In this document: one piece after another, positions 17,170-25,300 of the stretch
How positions within the stretch are numbered: the first letter of the stretch is position 1
Layout of the letters: the number at the start of each line of letters is the position of its first letter
DNA from: an uncultured Myxococcales bacterium
GTDB taxonomy: Bacteria > Myxococcota_A > UBA9042 > CAIXZC01
DNA: 64,000 nucleotides
Direction: 5' to 3'
Assembly (NCBI GenBank): GCA_903895725.1
Contig: CAITUV010000044.1
Coordinates: 62,001-126,000, forward strand
Notes under the pieces: model-generated
Databases searched by the model: none
Told to the model about the DNA's origin: nothing
Seen by the model: the letters and a program-made list of their open reading frames with translations, nothing else
Position numbers and translations under genes: made by a program

Positions 17170-17607
17170 ATGCGTGCCGAGATCTTTGCCGTGTTCACTG
17201 CGCTGTGCTGGGGAGTGGGGTCGCTGCTCGAGAAGAAGGGGGTGAAGCTGGGCGGCTTCAGCCCGGTCATGGGCACGACGATCCGCACGGCGTTCTCGCT
17301 CCTGCTGCTGGCGTTCGTCTCCTATCCGTACTGGGATCAACTCCGGAAGGCGGGACCGGCCTCCATCTCGCTGATCGCTGTGGGGGGCGGCGTGATTGCG
17401 GGCGGTCTCGGGATCATCTTTCTGTACACGGGCCTGAAGTCCGGCAACTTGTCGACGGTGATGACGGTGGCGTTCTGCCTGGCCCCCGTGGTTGGTGCCC
17501 TCCTGGGCTACGTCGTCCTGCACGAGCGCCTGTCACCGCTACAGCTGCTCGGGGTCGTCCTCTGCATCGCCGGTGCCACCCTCGTGTCGTACTTCCGACC
17601 AGCCTGA
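17170..17607 (+). CDS. Small EamA/DMT-superfamily membrane transporter
   Basis: A 145-residue protein with about five membrane segments: residues 5-23, 30-50, 65-88, 95-115 and 122-140. The hallmark SGNLSTVMTVAFCLAPVVGALLGYVVLHERLSPLQLLGVVLCIAGATLV pattern is reduced here to its key pieces: APVVGALLGYVVLHERLSP and a final LLGVVLCIAGATLV helix. One EamA unit only, so it probably works as a dimer. The ATG follows GGAGG by seven bases, just after the 51-bp array. It converges with the gene at 17615, seven bases away. Substrate unknown; small EamA proteins export metabolites. Confidence 0.8.
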   Translation: MRAEIFAVFTALCWGVGSLLEKKGVKLGGFSPVMGTTIRTAFSLLLLAFVSYPYWDQLRKAGPASISLIAVGGGVIAGGLGIIFLYTGLKSGNLSTVMTVAFCLAPVVGALLGYVVLHERLSPLQLLGVVLCIAGATLVSYFRPA

Positions 17608-17614
17608 GCCTCGT

Positions 17615-19183
17615 CTACATGTCGGCCGAAAGAAACCCGTAGTACCGGCCCAGCCAATAGGCCAGGAGGTAGTCTTCCGGGGAGTGGATGAAGCCGGGAT
17701 CTGCGTGGTGTTCCTCCGGGATCTCGTAGGGATCGAGGCGCCAGAGGTAATTGTCGTAGCACCGCTCCTCGAGCGGGATGATCTCGGCGGCGTTGGGCTT
17801 GCCGAGGCGGTTGAGGCAGGCGGTCTCCTGCTTGCCGGCAGCGACGTCGCGGTCGGAGCGGCCGACCGGCATGCGGCGCAGTGTGCAGACGGCCTCGTCG
17901 ACTGCCTGTGCGAGCTCCGTGTCTTCGGGGCCGACCCCTGACAACCCGCCGTACATGAAGATGTAGAGCGTATGGGTCGAAACGCGCACGGAGGGGTCGA
18001 GCGAGGGGTCCTTGGGGTCCCACGCCTCATGGTCCAGGACTTCGAGCAGTCGCTTGCGCAGGGTCGGGTCCGGCTCCCGGCGCAGCCACGGGTAGAGCCC
18101 CTGGTAGACCATGTCGATGTTGTCGTAGCTGGTCTGGCAGTCCGTCCGGTAGACGTACAGGGTGGACTCGATGACGTCCATGTAGGATCCGGGATCCACG
18201 ATATCGATCTCGGGGCAGTCCGAGCTGTCCCCCAGACGCATCAGGCAGTTGGAGAAGAACTGATCGAGCTCGGGATCGCCGGACTCGAGCTGTGCGGTGC
18301 GAATCCACGACGATGCGAGCAGGGCGTTGAAGCCGGGGAAGTCATCGATCGCGGTGGCGAACAGGCGTCCGTGCTCGGTGACCTTCCCGGTCCAGTCGAT
18401 CACGTTGAGCCCGTTGGTGACGAACACCTTTGCGAACGTGTGGAGGTCCTGTCGGGCGACGGTCCGCACCGACTCGTCATCGAGGTGCTCGAGGGCCACG
18501 GCCAGACCGAACAGGATCCCGTCAAGGCTGTCCTTGGATACGTCGTCGTTCCAGTACCAGCCAGCGTGATTCGGGTCGGTGGACGCGACCCAGGTGGGGG
18601 ACGAGGATACGTCGTAGGTGTAGGCGGTGTCGGGCCGTGCGTAGCCCCGACCGTAGAGCCCGGGAATGCCGGTGACCAGAGTCAGTTCGTGCAGCCCCGC
18701 CACGGCCTTGGCCGCGTTCTGAGCGGCCTCGGGCTCGCGGGTGACCGCGTACCTCAGGGCCTGCGAGGCCAGGTACATCCCGGTCCACAGGCCGGTGCTG
18801 GGCAGGTGGGCCCACTTCTGGGGTGTGCCCGCGTCATCCACAACGACGCTGCGAAGAAGCCCATCCGGGAAGTGCTGTTTCATGATCAGATCGTCGAGGA
18901 TCGAAGCCTTCTCGGCCAGGTCGGGCCCTGAAGAGTCCCACTGCGGGCAGGTGGGCCAGGGGTGGGCGGGAGCGGCATCAACGGGCGGCGCGTCGACGGT
19001 GGTTGCGTCGGCGGCAAACCAGTCCCCGTTTCGATGCTCCATCGCTACCCCGTCGCCCGCGACCGAGGCATCTGGTTGAGGCGGGTTGAGACGGTTGGCA
19101 CACGCAATCAGGAGACCTGAAGCGGCCACGACGAGGCCGGTTGCCGCAGCCAGGGCGGCAGGGGCTCGTCCCCGTGCGTTCAT
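17615..19183 (-). CDS. Lipoprotein of unknown function, probable alpha/alpha-barrel
   Basis: A 522-residue lipoprotein (signal ending GLLIAC, Cys28) with a short Asp/Pro-rich spacer. The rest is helix-rich with aromatic-rich motifs such as STGLWTGMYLASQALRYAV, GLYGRGYARPD and GWYWNDDVSKDSLDGILFGL. These resemble six-hairpin glycosidase or epimerase folds, in which paired helices line a substrate groove. No catalytic residue can be assigned. Its ATG overlaps the stop of the HD-domain gene in an ATGA arrangement, so the two are translationally coupled. The fold is an inference from pattern. Confidence 0.6.
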   Translation of the reverse strand: MNARGRAPAALAAATGLVVAASGLLIACANRLNPPQPDASVAGDGVAMEHRNGDWFAADATTVDAPPVDAAPAHPWPTCPQWDSSGPDLAEKASILDDLIMKQHFPDGLLRSVVVDDAGTPQKWAHLPSTGLWTGMYLASQALRYAVTREPEAAQNAAKAVAGLHELTLVTGIPGLYGRGYARPDTAYTYDVSSSPTWVASTDPNHAGWYWNDDVSKDSLDGILFGLAVALEHLDDESVRTVARQDLHTFAKVFVTNGLNVIDWTGKVTEHGRLFATAIDDFPGFNALLASSWIRTAQLESGDPELDQFFSNCLMRLGDSSDCPEIDIVDPGSYMDVIESTLYVYRTDCQTSYDNIDMVYQGLYPWLRREPDPTLRKRLLEVLDHEAWDPKDPSLDPSVRVSTHTLYIFMYGGLSGVGPEDTELAQAVDEAVCTLRRMPVGRSDRDVAAGKQETACLNRLGKPNAAEIIPLEERCYDNYLWRLDPYEIPEEHHADPGFIHSPEDYLLAYWLGRYYGFLSADM

Positions 19184-19617
19184 GCGGCGTTGGGTCCCTT
19201 GGGGAGCAGGAGCTCCATGGCCTTCCGGTACTTCTCCAGCCGCTCCAAGTCCTTGTCCGTCGGGTTGGGCAGGCGGGACATGTCGCTGTTGTCGAGCAGG
19301 TCGGCCATCTTCACGGTGCGGCTGATGGGGTCGCGACCTGCCCGCGCCACGAAGTCCATGTACTCCTCGCCGCTGCGCTTCGTCAGGGCTTCGATGGCCT
19401 GGAGCACCAAGGGCGGGAAACCTGCGGTCCGCAACTGCTCCAGGGTCACGGCCGTGTCCTCCACGACATCATGGAGCACAGCGACGATTCGCTCCTCGTT
19501 GGTGCGTACGCTCAACATGACACGCAGCGGGTGGAGAATGTACGGCTCGCCGGCCTTGTCCCGTTGTCCGGCATGTGCAGCCGCTGCGATCTCGATGGCT
19601 TTTTCCAGAGAGCTCAT
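19180..19617 (-). CDS. Small HD-domain hydrolase (Mesh1/SpoT-hydrolase-like)
   Basis: A 145-residue stand-alone HD domain. Metal ligands are seen as HAGQRDKAGEPYILHPLRV (His) and VAVLHDVVEDT (His-Asp), and KMADLLDN gives a downstream Asp. The order HxxQ..H.., HDVVED, KxADxxDN is that of the hydrolase half of SpoT/RelA and of small alarmone hydrolases. It may therefore break down (p)ppGpp, or act as another phosphohydrolase; no synthetase domain is present. There is no clear ribosome site before the ATG at 19617. It is coupled to the downstream lipoprotein by a 4-base overlap. Confidence 0.75.
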   Translation of the reverse strand: MSSLEKAIEIAAAAHAGQRDKAGEPYILHPLRVMLSVRTNEERIVAVLHDVVEDTAVTLEQLRTAGFPPLVLQAIEALTKRSGEEYMDFVARAGRDPISRTVKMADLLDNSDMSRLPNPTDKDLERLEKYRKAMELLLPKGPNAA

Positions 19618-19714
19618 GGCCGTAGGGTAGCGGTTTCAGCTCCGGTCTGCAACGGTCGTCCGGAGGGTCGGGGCCAAGTCGCTGCGGAGGTTTCGGACCG
19701 GGAAGCGGGGCACG

Positions 19715-20119
19715 TCATTCCCGCTTCTTGAGCAGATCTCGAATCTCGCCCAGGAGCTCCTCCTCGCGCGTCGGAGCCGGTGGCGAAGCGGGGGCCTCCG
19801 CCTCCTTCTTCCGCACCGAGTTCATCATCCGCACGGCCACGAACACCGAGAACGCGATAATCAGGAAGTCCACGACCGTCTGAATGAACTTGCCGTAGTT
19901 CAGGGTCACCGCATCGGTCTGGCCGGTCGCCTCCTTCAAAGTCAGGGCCAGTGCGGAGAAATCGGCGTTTCCGAGCAGCAGCCCCAGAGGGGGCATGACG
20001 ACGTCCCCCACCAGGGAGGACACGATCTTCCCGAAGGCGCCTCCGACGATCACGCCGACCGCCATGTCCACGACGTTTCCACGCATGGCAAATGCTCTGA
20101 ATTCGCTCATCATCCCCAT
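19715..20119 (-). CDS. mscL: Large-conductance mechanosensitive channel MscL
   Basis: A 134-residue protein, close to the usual 136. The highly conserved first helix reads EFRAFAMRGNVVDMAVGVIV, with GGAFGKIVSSLVGDVVMPPLGLL after it, then a periplasmic loop and the second helix YGKFIQTVVDFLIIAFSVF. The C-terminal helix is LLGEIRDLLKKR. The channel opens under membrane tension to release solutes in hypo-osmotic shock. The ATG at 20119 is chosen because GGAGG lies seven bases upstream; a longer frame to 20233 lacks signals and the extra residues do not fit the family. Confidence 0.95.
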   Translation of the reverse strand: MGMMSEFRAFAMRGNVVDMAVGVIVGGAFGKIVSSLVGDVVMPPLGLLLGNADFSALALTLKEATGQTDAVTLNYGKFIQTVVDFLIIAFSVFVAVRMMNSVRKKEAEAPASPPAPTREEELLGEIRDLLKKRE

Positions 20120-20174
20120 GGTCGTTCCTCCGCAGGTTGGGGGTTCCAGCGTCTCCATCGGCTGCCGGCCCACG

Positions 20175-20795
20175 TCACGTGGCGACAACCGCTCGGTTTC
20201 GCCCTTCGCGCTTGGCCACGTAGAGTGCGTCATCTGCCCGTTTGAGGAGCGTCTCGATGGAGGAGTCTGCCTCGTTCCGGCAGGTCACGCCGAGGCTCAC
20301 CGTCACCGAGAACTGGCCCCCGCCCGAGTCGAACCGGAGGGAGAGGATCGCCTGTCGAAGCCGCTCGGCAAGCGTCCGTGCCCCTTCGATTCCGGTGTCG
20401 GGCAGAAGGAAGCAGAGATCCTCTCCTCCGTAGCGGGCGGCCACGTCGATGGAGCGCACGTTGCGCTTGCACACTGCGGCCACACCGACCAGCACGGCGT
20501 CGCCAGCGGCGTGACCGTAGCGCTCATTGACCTGCCTGAAGTGGTCGATGTCCAGCATGATGGCCGAGAGTTGCAGCTTGTGGCGCACGGCGCGGGCAAA
20601 CTCCCGGGCAGCTGCCTGGGAGAAATGCCGCCGGTTGGACAACCCGGTGAGGGCATCGGCGCAGGACAGGCGCTCCAGCTCCTGCAGGGCGACAGAGAGC
20701 TGACGGGTGCGCTCTTCGAGAGCGTCCTCTGCTGCCATTCGCGCTGCCCGCTCGCTTTCCAGCTTCTGAGTCAGCCGCTCGATGTCGGCGTTCAT
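20175..20795 (-). CDS. Diguanylate cyclase (GGDEF domain) with coiled-coil N-terminus
   Basis: A 206-residue protein: an N-terminal coiled coil (residues 1-45, heptads in IERLTQKLESERAARMAAED), then a GGDEF domain starting DALTGLSNRRHF. The active-site loop is YGGEDL in place of GGDEF/GGEEF. The product-inhibition I-site RSID stands five residues before it, as in regulated cyclases. FDSGGGQFSVTVSLGVT and ADDALYVAKREGRN complete the fold. It would make cyclic di-GMP from GTP. The missing aromatic at the last motif position and the ED pair may alter activity. ATG follows GAGGTGAG; no sensor domain is fused. Confidence 0.88.
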   Translation of the reverse strand: MNADIERLTQKLESERAARMAAEDALEERTRQLSVALQELERLSCADALTGLSNRRHFSQAAAREFARAVRHKLQLSAIMLDIDHFRQVNERYGHAAGDAVLVGVAAVCKRNVRSIDVAARYGGEDLCFLLPDTGIEGARTLAERLRQAILSLRFDSGGGQFSVTVSLGVTCRNEADSSIETLLKRADDALYVAKREGRNRAVVAT

Positions 20796-20969
20796 GGTCT
20801 CACCTCATCCGGGTCGCGGAGCGAACCGGGGCGGCTCCGGAGGCCTCGTCCGGGAATTCGGAGGGTTCCGGGCACTCGCTGTTTCACCCCGTCCAGTCCA
20901 GAAAGCCCACTCAAGTTGCAGGCTACAATGGCATCTCGAAATGCGCAAGGCCGCGAGCATGGCACCGGA

Positions 20970-21812
20970 CTACCCCACGGGAACCAGGTATCGCCCCGGG
21001 GCCTCGAGCGCGACTCGAACCAGGCGGGCTTTGGAGTAATCCCCGAAAGTGAATGCCGTCATGAACAGGTCTTCCCGGCCAAGGAGCTGCCGGGCAATGG
21101 CAGAGGGGGACAGCCCGCGGTCGGCCAGCCGTCTCACCCCGTCGATGAGCCTCGACAGGTAGGAGATCTTGGCCTGGAGTGCCTCTTCGGGCTGCCGAAT
21201 CACCCCTTTGTGTGCACAGACCAGGAGCCTGGGCCGGAGTGCGGCCACCCGGTGCAGCGATGCCAGCAGGTCGGCGGCGTTCTCGACGAGGCGCGCCTGG
21301 AGGACCCTCGGTCCGAGGAACAGATCGCCGGCAAACAGCCACCGCCGCTCCGACTCGAAGAAGCAGACGTGATCCCGGGTGTGTCCCGGTGTCGGAATCA
21401 CCTCGATGCGGAACTTCGACGTCCGGATTTCTCGTTCCAGCGGCCGTGCGGGCGAGGGCTCCGGAATCCCCCAGAGCAGGTGCCTGTATGGGAGGCGGGG
21501 CACGGAAGGCGGGTTGCTCAGCACGGGGACCAGCGCTTCGGGACAGAGCACGTCCGCACCGAACCTCCTGGCCAGCGGTCCGCACCCGCCCACGTGGTCC
21601 TCGTGCTCGTGCGTGACCGCGACGACGTCCACCCTCCGGTTGCCGACGGCCTCGAGCAGCGGGCGCACGGCCCGAGGGAAACAGGCGTCGAGCATTACCC
21701 CGTCCAGGAGGGAGGCATGACCGCAGAATCCCAGCCGTCTCGAAAGGCGGGTCTCCACCCGGATGATCTCGAGCCCGCCTTCGACCGTCTCAACTCGGAG
21801 GAAAGGCCTCAT
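20970..21812 (-). CDS. Metallo-beta-lactamase-fold hydrolase
   Basis: A 280-residue protein with the family metal ligands: THEHEDHVGG (HxHxDH), TPGHTRDHVCF and FAGDLFLG. A C-terminal helical part (residues about 210-265, with RRLADRGLSPSAIARQLLGRED) resembles the C-terminal domain of RNase-Z/glyoxalase-II-like thioesterase families. It could act on lactones, thioesters or phosphodiesters; the substrate is not known. The start lies 1 base after the stop of the upstream gene with GGAGTGAG as ribosome site inside that gene's end, so the pair is coupled. Confidence 0.85.
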   Translation of the reverse strand: MRPFLRVETVEGGLEIIRVETRLSRRLGFCGHASLLDGVMLDACFPRAVRPLLEAVGNRRVDVVAVTHEHEDHVGGCGPLARRFGADVLCPEALVPVLSNPPSVPRLPYRHLLWGIPEPSPARPLEREIRTSKFRIEVIPTPGHTRDHVCFFESERRWLFAGDLFLGPRVLQARLVENAADLLASLHRVAALRPRLLVCAHKGVIRQPEEALQAKISYLSRLIDGVRRLADRGLSPSAIARQLLGREDLFMTAFTFGDYSKARLVRVALEAPGRYLVPVG

Positions 21813-21813
21813 C

Positions 21814-22752
21814 TCACTCCGGAAGCACTCCGATGCCCACGTTGGTGATGACTTTGCGTGGCTCGGACACCAGGGGCCAGGTGACCACGTGACGCGTCAG
21901 CTTCCTCCCATCGGCCAGCGTGATATCGATGCGGACCGGTCCCGGCTGCGTGTTGGCAATCAGGAACAGCCCCTTGGACTGCGTGGCGGGGAGAGTGGCG
22001 TCCGGAAGGTGCTTCTCCGAAATGTACCAGACCGTCCCGGAATCCGGGACAACCGAAGCCCCGGCGATGGTCTCGTACGTGACCCAGTCATACAGGCTTC
22101 CCTGGACATAGCCCAGGTCGTCCTTCTGTTTCGTGACCTGGAGCGGGAGAGCGACGATTCCGGGGGAGAACATGCGCAGGTTTACGTGGATGAAGTCGCC
22201 AGCCAGATCCTTGTCGAACTCCCGGTACAGAGGGTAGTCCGCATAGGCGAAATCGGCCTCGGCCGCATCGTCGGCCGGGAGCGGATACTCGAAGTATCCG
22301 TCGAATCCGCCCTCGGGGACGGGGACGTGAAAGGCGAAGCTCCCGATGTCGGAGGATGCAAAGCGGTGCACCTCGTTTCCGCACAGGTCGTTGAGTCGGA
22401 TGCCCACGTTGCCGACATAGTCTCCGGGAAAGAGGTTCTCCCAGGACATCTCGAACACTTGCCCCGCCACAGAGAGCTCGACCTCCCCTCCGTTGACTCC
22501 GGTGAAGCATCGATACCCTCCGGCATCCCCGGCACCGAGCTCGGCGATCTCCGGCTCCGAAGGCAGGAGGTCTGCCGGGAAGAAGCTCCCGAGATCCGAC
22601 GTCTGCGGCTTCTCCACGGCGCAGGAGACGAGGAGCGCCAGCGACAGCGTCACGGCGACCCGAGCAAGAAGGGTGCAGGGTGGCGCGACGCAGCGGAAGA
22701 GGCCGGTGAGGCGGCGGCCGTCGCCGCCTCGACCTGACTCGGGAAAGGGCAT
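21814..22752 (-). CDS. Lipoprotein of unknown function
   Basis: About 312 residues if the ATG at 22752 is used; a GTG inside the hydrophobic segment (TLSLALLVSC) is an alternative, and neither has a good ribosome site. The lipobox is LLVSC. The mature part is beta-rich with segments such as GEVELSVAGQVFEM, GFDGYFEYPLPADD and GTVWYISEKHLPD. No known family is recognised. It lies 46 bases after the esterase lipoprotein and one base before the metallo-hydrolase, so these three genes likely share one transcript from the promoter at 25179. Confidence 0.6.
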   Translation of the reverse strand: MPFPESGRGGDGRRLTGLFRCVAPPCTLLARVAVTLSLALLVSCAVEKPQTSDLGSFFPADLLPSEPEIAELGAGDAGGYRCFTGVNGGEVELSVAGQVFEMSWENLFPGDYVGNVGIRLNDLCGNEVHRFASSDIGSFAFHVPVPEGGFDGYFEYPLPADDAAEADFAYADYPLYREFDKDLAGDFIHVNLRMFSPGIVALPLQVTKQKDDLGYVQGSLYDWVTYETIAGASVVPDSGTVWYISEKHLPDATLPATQSKGLFLIANTQPGPVRIDITLADGRKLTRHVVTWPLVSEPRKVITNVGIGVLPE

Positions 22753-22798
22753 CAACCATCGACCATTTCGGGAGCCCCTGCCGTTCGGGGACAAGCCG

Positions 22799-25144
22799 CT
22801 AGAAGTCACACGCATCTCCCACCCCATCGAGGTCCATGTCTTCCTGGCCCGGGTTGGAATCCGCAGGGCAGTTGTCGTTGGCATCGAAGATGCCGTCTCC
22901 GTCATCATCGTCGGAGCAGGCGTCGCCAACCCCGTCACCGTCCGAGTCCGCCTGGTCCGCGTTGGTCAGACCGGGGCAATTGTCCTCGACGAACTTGTAG
23001 TCCTTGAGCTCGGGGACGTCGGGGTAGTCGAAATCGAGGTAGCCGTCCCGATCCTTGTCGAGGGCTCCGACGGTGAACTCCGACAGGGTCGGATGGTTGA
23101 AGGGGTGATTTCCCAACCCCTCGAACGCTGCGTTCGTGAACGGGTAGAGCAGCCCGGTCCCGGGGAAGTTGCCCGGGGACTTGGTCCCGTCCTGCCATGT
23201 GATCTCGTACCGGCCGACGACCTGGTCGTAGATGGACTGCCAGTCGTGGTAGACGCCGCCCTTGTCCTCGTACCGGTAGGAGTGGATGACTCCCCGCTTG
23301 TCGAGCTGCTGATCCAGGTCGAAAAACGCTGGCGGCGGGCCCTCGAAGTCGCGAGTCCCCGTCGTGAAGATGATGTTACCGTCGAATGGGTACTTGTCGA
23401 AGTCGGTCAACCAGGGATTGATCTGCGTGTCGGTGCCCGGATCGATCATGCAGGTGATGTCCAGGCCGCACAGGAGCGAGACGACGATGGCGTTGTTCAC
23501 GGCGGGCGGCGAGAACCAGAAGCAGGTCTTTCCCCCGGCCCAGATCTCCCGCATGTTGAGCGTGATCTTGCGGGCCAGGCCGGTCAGCGGGTCTGTCATG
23601 GACTTGTCCCAGAAGCCGTCGCCGAGCGGGAAGTAAGGATACTTGACGTTCTCCGGCTTGTTGCAGATCTGTTCCTGCGTGATCTTGCCGTCCGCGTACC
23701 AGTAAGCGTAGGGATTGAAGAACGATACGGTGGTCGGCATGAGTCCGTAGACGACGCCCCAGGAATCGGCAAATGCGAAGGCATTGACGAGGGCGGCAAA
23801 CCCGCCTCCGGACAGGCCTGTGATGCCGTGGGAGCGTCGGAAGTTGTGCCAGGTGCGGCCCTGCTCCGCCAGCTTCTCGAAATCGGCCTCATCCTGGTAC
23901 TCGATCACGTTCCCCTCATCATCGATCCGGTTGCCGCCGTCATCCATTCCCCGCACCCGGAAGTACTGGGCCACGTAGCGGGTCATGGTGTGCGCCATGA
24001 AGTAAGAGTACCGGGTAAACTCTTTGTAGTTCGGGATCTCCGCTCCGATGCCCATGAACTGCGTGTAGCAGGTGTTTCCGGCCCCCGGCCACTTCCAGCC
24101 GGCCCCGCAGTATTCGGGGGGCACGGTACCGTCCGGGAGAACGAGGAGCGTAGGCTCGAGCACCCCCTGCGAGGAGAAGCGGGGGAGCGTCTGGTAGCCA
24201 AACGCATCGGCCATGCTGATGCCCTGTCCGTTGTAGCCGTGAAGACCCACCAGCATGGGGTATCGCTGCTTCTTGTTGGTCCACGGGATGCTCGTGTTGT
24301 CGTAGGCCGGATCCGCCGAGCTGTACTCGGGCGGAATGAACACGTGGATCTTGACCGGGAAGGGGAAGCAGCGATCGCAGTCCTCCTTGGGAACGGTCAG
24401 CTCGACGAGCTTGTAGCCCGGCGTCCACATGGGGAGTGTATGGAAAATCCGCTCATACCAGGTCTCGCCCAGCCAGACGGCCACGAAGTAGGGCTGCGTG
24501 GGGAGCAGGTTCTTCTTGGGGGTGATCACCAGGGCCGGCTTGCGATGAATGCCGGGCGTGATCGGACGCCAGGTCACGTTCACGGCAACGGGGACCGTGG
24601 TGACATCCAGATCCGGATCGTATTCGTGGAGCGCCACGGTGAACTTCTTGTTGAACTCGGCTTCCTCCTCGGCCGTCTGGGGCATGTAGGTGTCGGCCGG
24701 GAATTCGATCACGATCTGCTTCTTGATGCCGACCATGTCCATGCTCTCGAGGTTGGTCCAATCCACCTTCAGCTTGGCAGGCAGATAGGCAGGCCCGACA
24801 TCCTCCTGGGGCAGATCGGGCGGCTGCCAGATCTCGGCCTGGGCCTCCGGAACCAGATCAACGAGGTCGGCCGGCTCGGGAAGATCGGGGGGCAGATCGG
24901 GCTGAAGCTCGATCACGTCCGGCTCGGGCTCGGCCACGTCCACGGGCGGAGCGGGAATGTCCGCTGCGATCTCCTGCACATCCGGAGGCGTCGGAGGCGG
25001 TTCACGATCGGCAACGTCGACGGCAACCTCCTGCGGCAACTGGTCCACTCCCCCCAGGTCGAGACTGGTCTGCTGACCGCCCCCGCCGCACCCCCACGCA
25101 AACCAAGCCGCAAACGCCAACAGGATGGATACCCGCTTGCTCAT
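22799..25144 (-). CDS. Esterase-family lipoprotein with C-terminal thrombospondin type 3 repeats
   Basis: A 781-residue lipoprotein (Cys19 in FAWGC) with a long Asp/Pro/Val-rich tether (about residues 30-110). A beta-sandwich part follows, then an esterase-like alpha/beta hydrolase: KIHVFIPPEY, YPMLVGLHGYNGQG and the nucleophile elbow GLSGGG (Ser445). The C-terminal 80 residues are thrombospondin type 3 calcium repeats (DNCPGLTNADQADSDGDGVG type), common in surface proteins. The ATG at 25144 follows GAGGAGGGG. It resembles feruloyl/acetyl xylan esterases and related enzymes; the substrate is unknown. It heads a three-gene unit. Confidence 0.8.
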   Translation of the reverse strand: MSKRVSILLAFAAWFAWGCGGGGQQTSLDLGGVDQLPQEVAVDVADREPPPTPPDVQEIAADIPAPPVDVAEPEPDVIELQPDLPPDLPEPADLVDLVPEAQAEIWQPPDLPQEDVGPAYLPAKLKVDWTNLESMDMVGIKKQIVIEFPADTYMPQTAEEEAEFNKKFTVALHEYDPDLDVTTVPVAVNVTWRPITPGIHRKPALVITPKKNLLPTQPYFVAVWLGETWYERIFHTLPMWTPGYKLVELTVPKEDCDRCFPFPVKIHVFIPPEYSSADPAYDNTSIPWTNKKQRYPMLVGLHGYNGQGISMADAFGYQTLPRFSSQGVLEPTLLVLPDGTVPPEYCGAGWKWPGAGNTCYTQFMGIGAEIPNYKEFTRYSYFMAHTMTRYVAQYFRVRGMDDGGNRIDDEGNVIEYQDEADFEKLAEQGRTWHNFRRSHGITGLSGGGFAALVNAFAFADSWGVVYGLMPTTVSFFNPYAYWYADGKITQEQICNKPENVKYPYFPLGDGFWDKSMTDPLTGLARKITLNMREIWAGGKTCFWFSPPAVNNAIVVSLLCGLDITCMIDPGTDTQINPWLTDFDKYPFDGNIIFTTGTRDFEGPPPAFFDLDQQLDKRGVIHSYRYEDKGGVYHDWQSIYDQVVGRYEITWQDGTKSPGNFPGTGLLYPFTNAAFEGLGNHPFNHPTLSEFTVGALDKDRDGYLDFDYPDVPELKDYKFVEDNCPGLTNADQADSDGDGVGDACSDDDDGDGIFDANDNCPADSNPGQEDMDLDGVGDACDF

Positions 25145-25178
25145 CTCTGGCCCCTCCTCAAGAATCGAAGGCCGCAAC

Positions 25179-25207
25179 AGTATAGCCCCAAACCGGGCAA
25201 CGCTCAA
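25179..25207 (-). promoter_or_regulatory. Sigma-70 promoter for the esterase lipoprotein operon
   Basis: Minus strand TTGAGC (25207-25202), 17 bases, TATACT (25184-25179). The start codon at 25144 lies about 30 bases beyond the predicted start of transcription. It is divergent from the promoter at 25249. Confidence 0.65.
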
Positions 25208-25248
25208 CCCAAGGTGATCTCGGCCTGCCCGGATCGTTCCAAAAGGGG

Positions 25249-25277
25249 TTGACAGAAATGGTTGAACCAATTAATCT
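25249..25277 (+). promoter_or_regulatory. Strong sigma-70 promoter with operator-like palindrome
   Basis: A consensus TTGACA (25249-25254), 17-base spacer and TAATCT (25272-25277) drive the epimerase gene. Within the spacer lies a near-palindrome AAATGGTT-G-AACCAATT (25257-25273), of the TGGT-n-ACCA type bound by GntR- or TetR-like regulators. No such regulator gene is present nearby. Confidence 0.7.
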
Positions 25278-25300
25278 GAGGTCCGGTCAGGAGGTGACCC

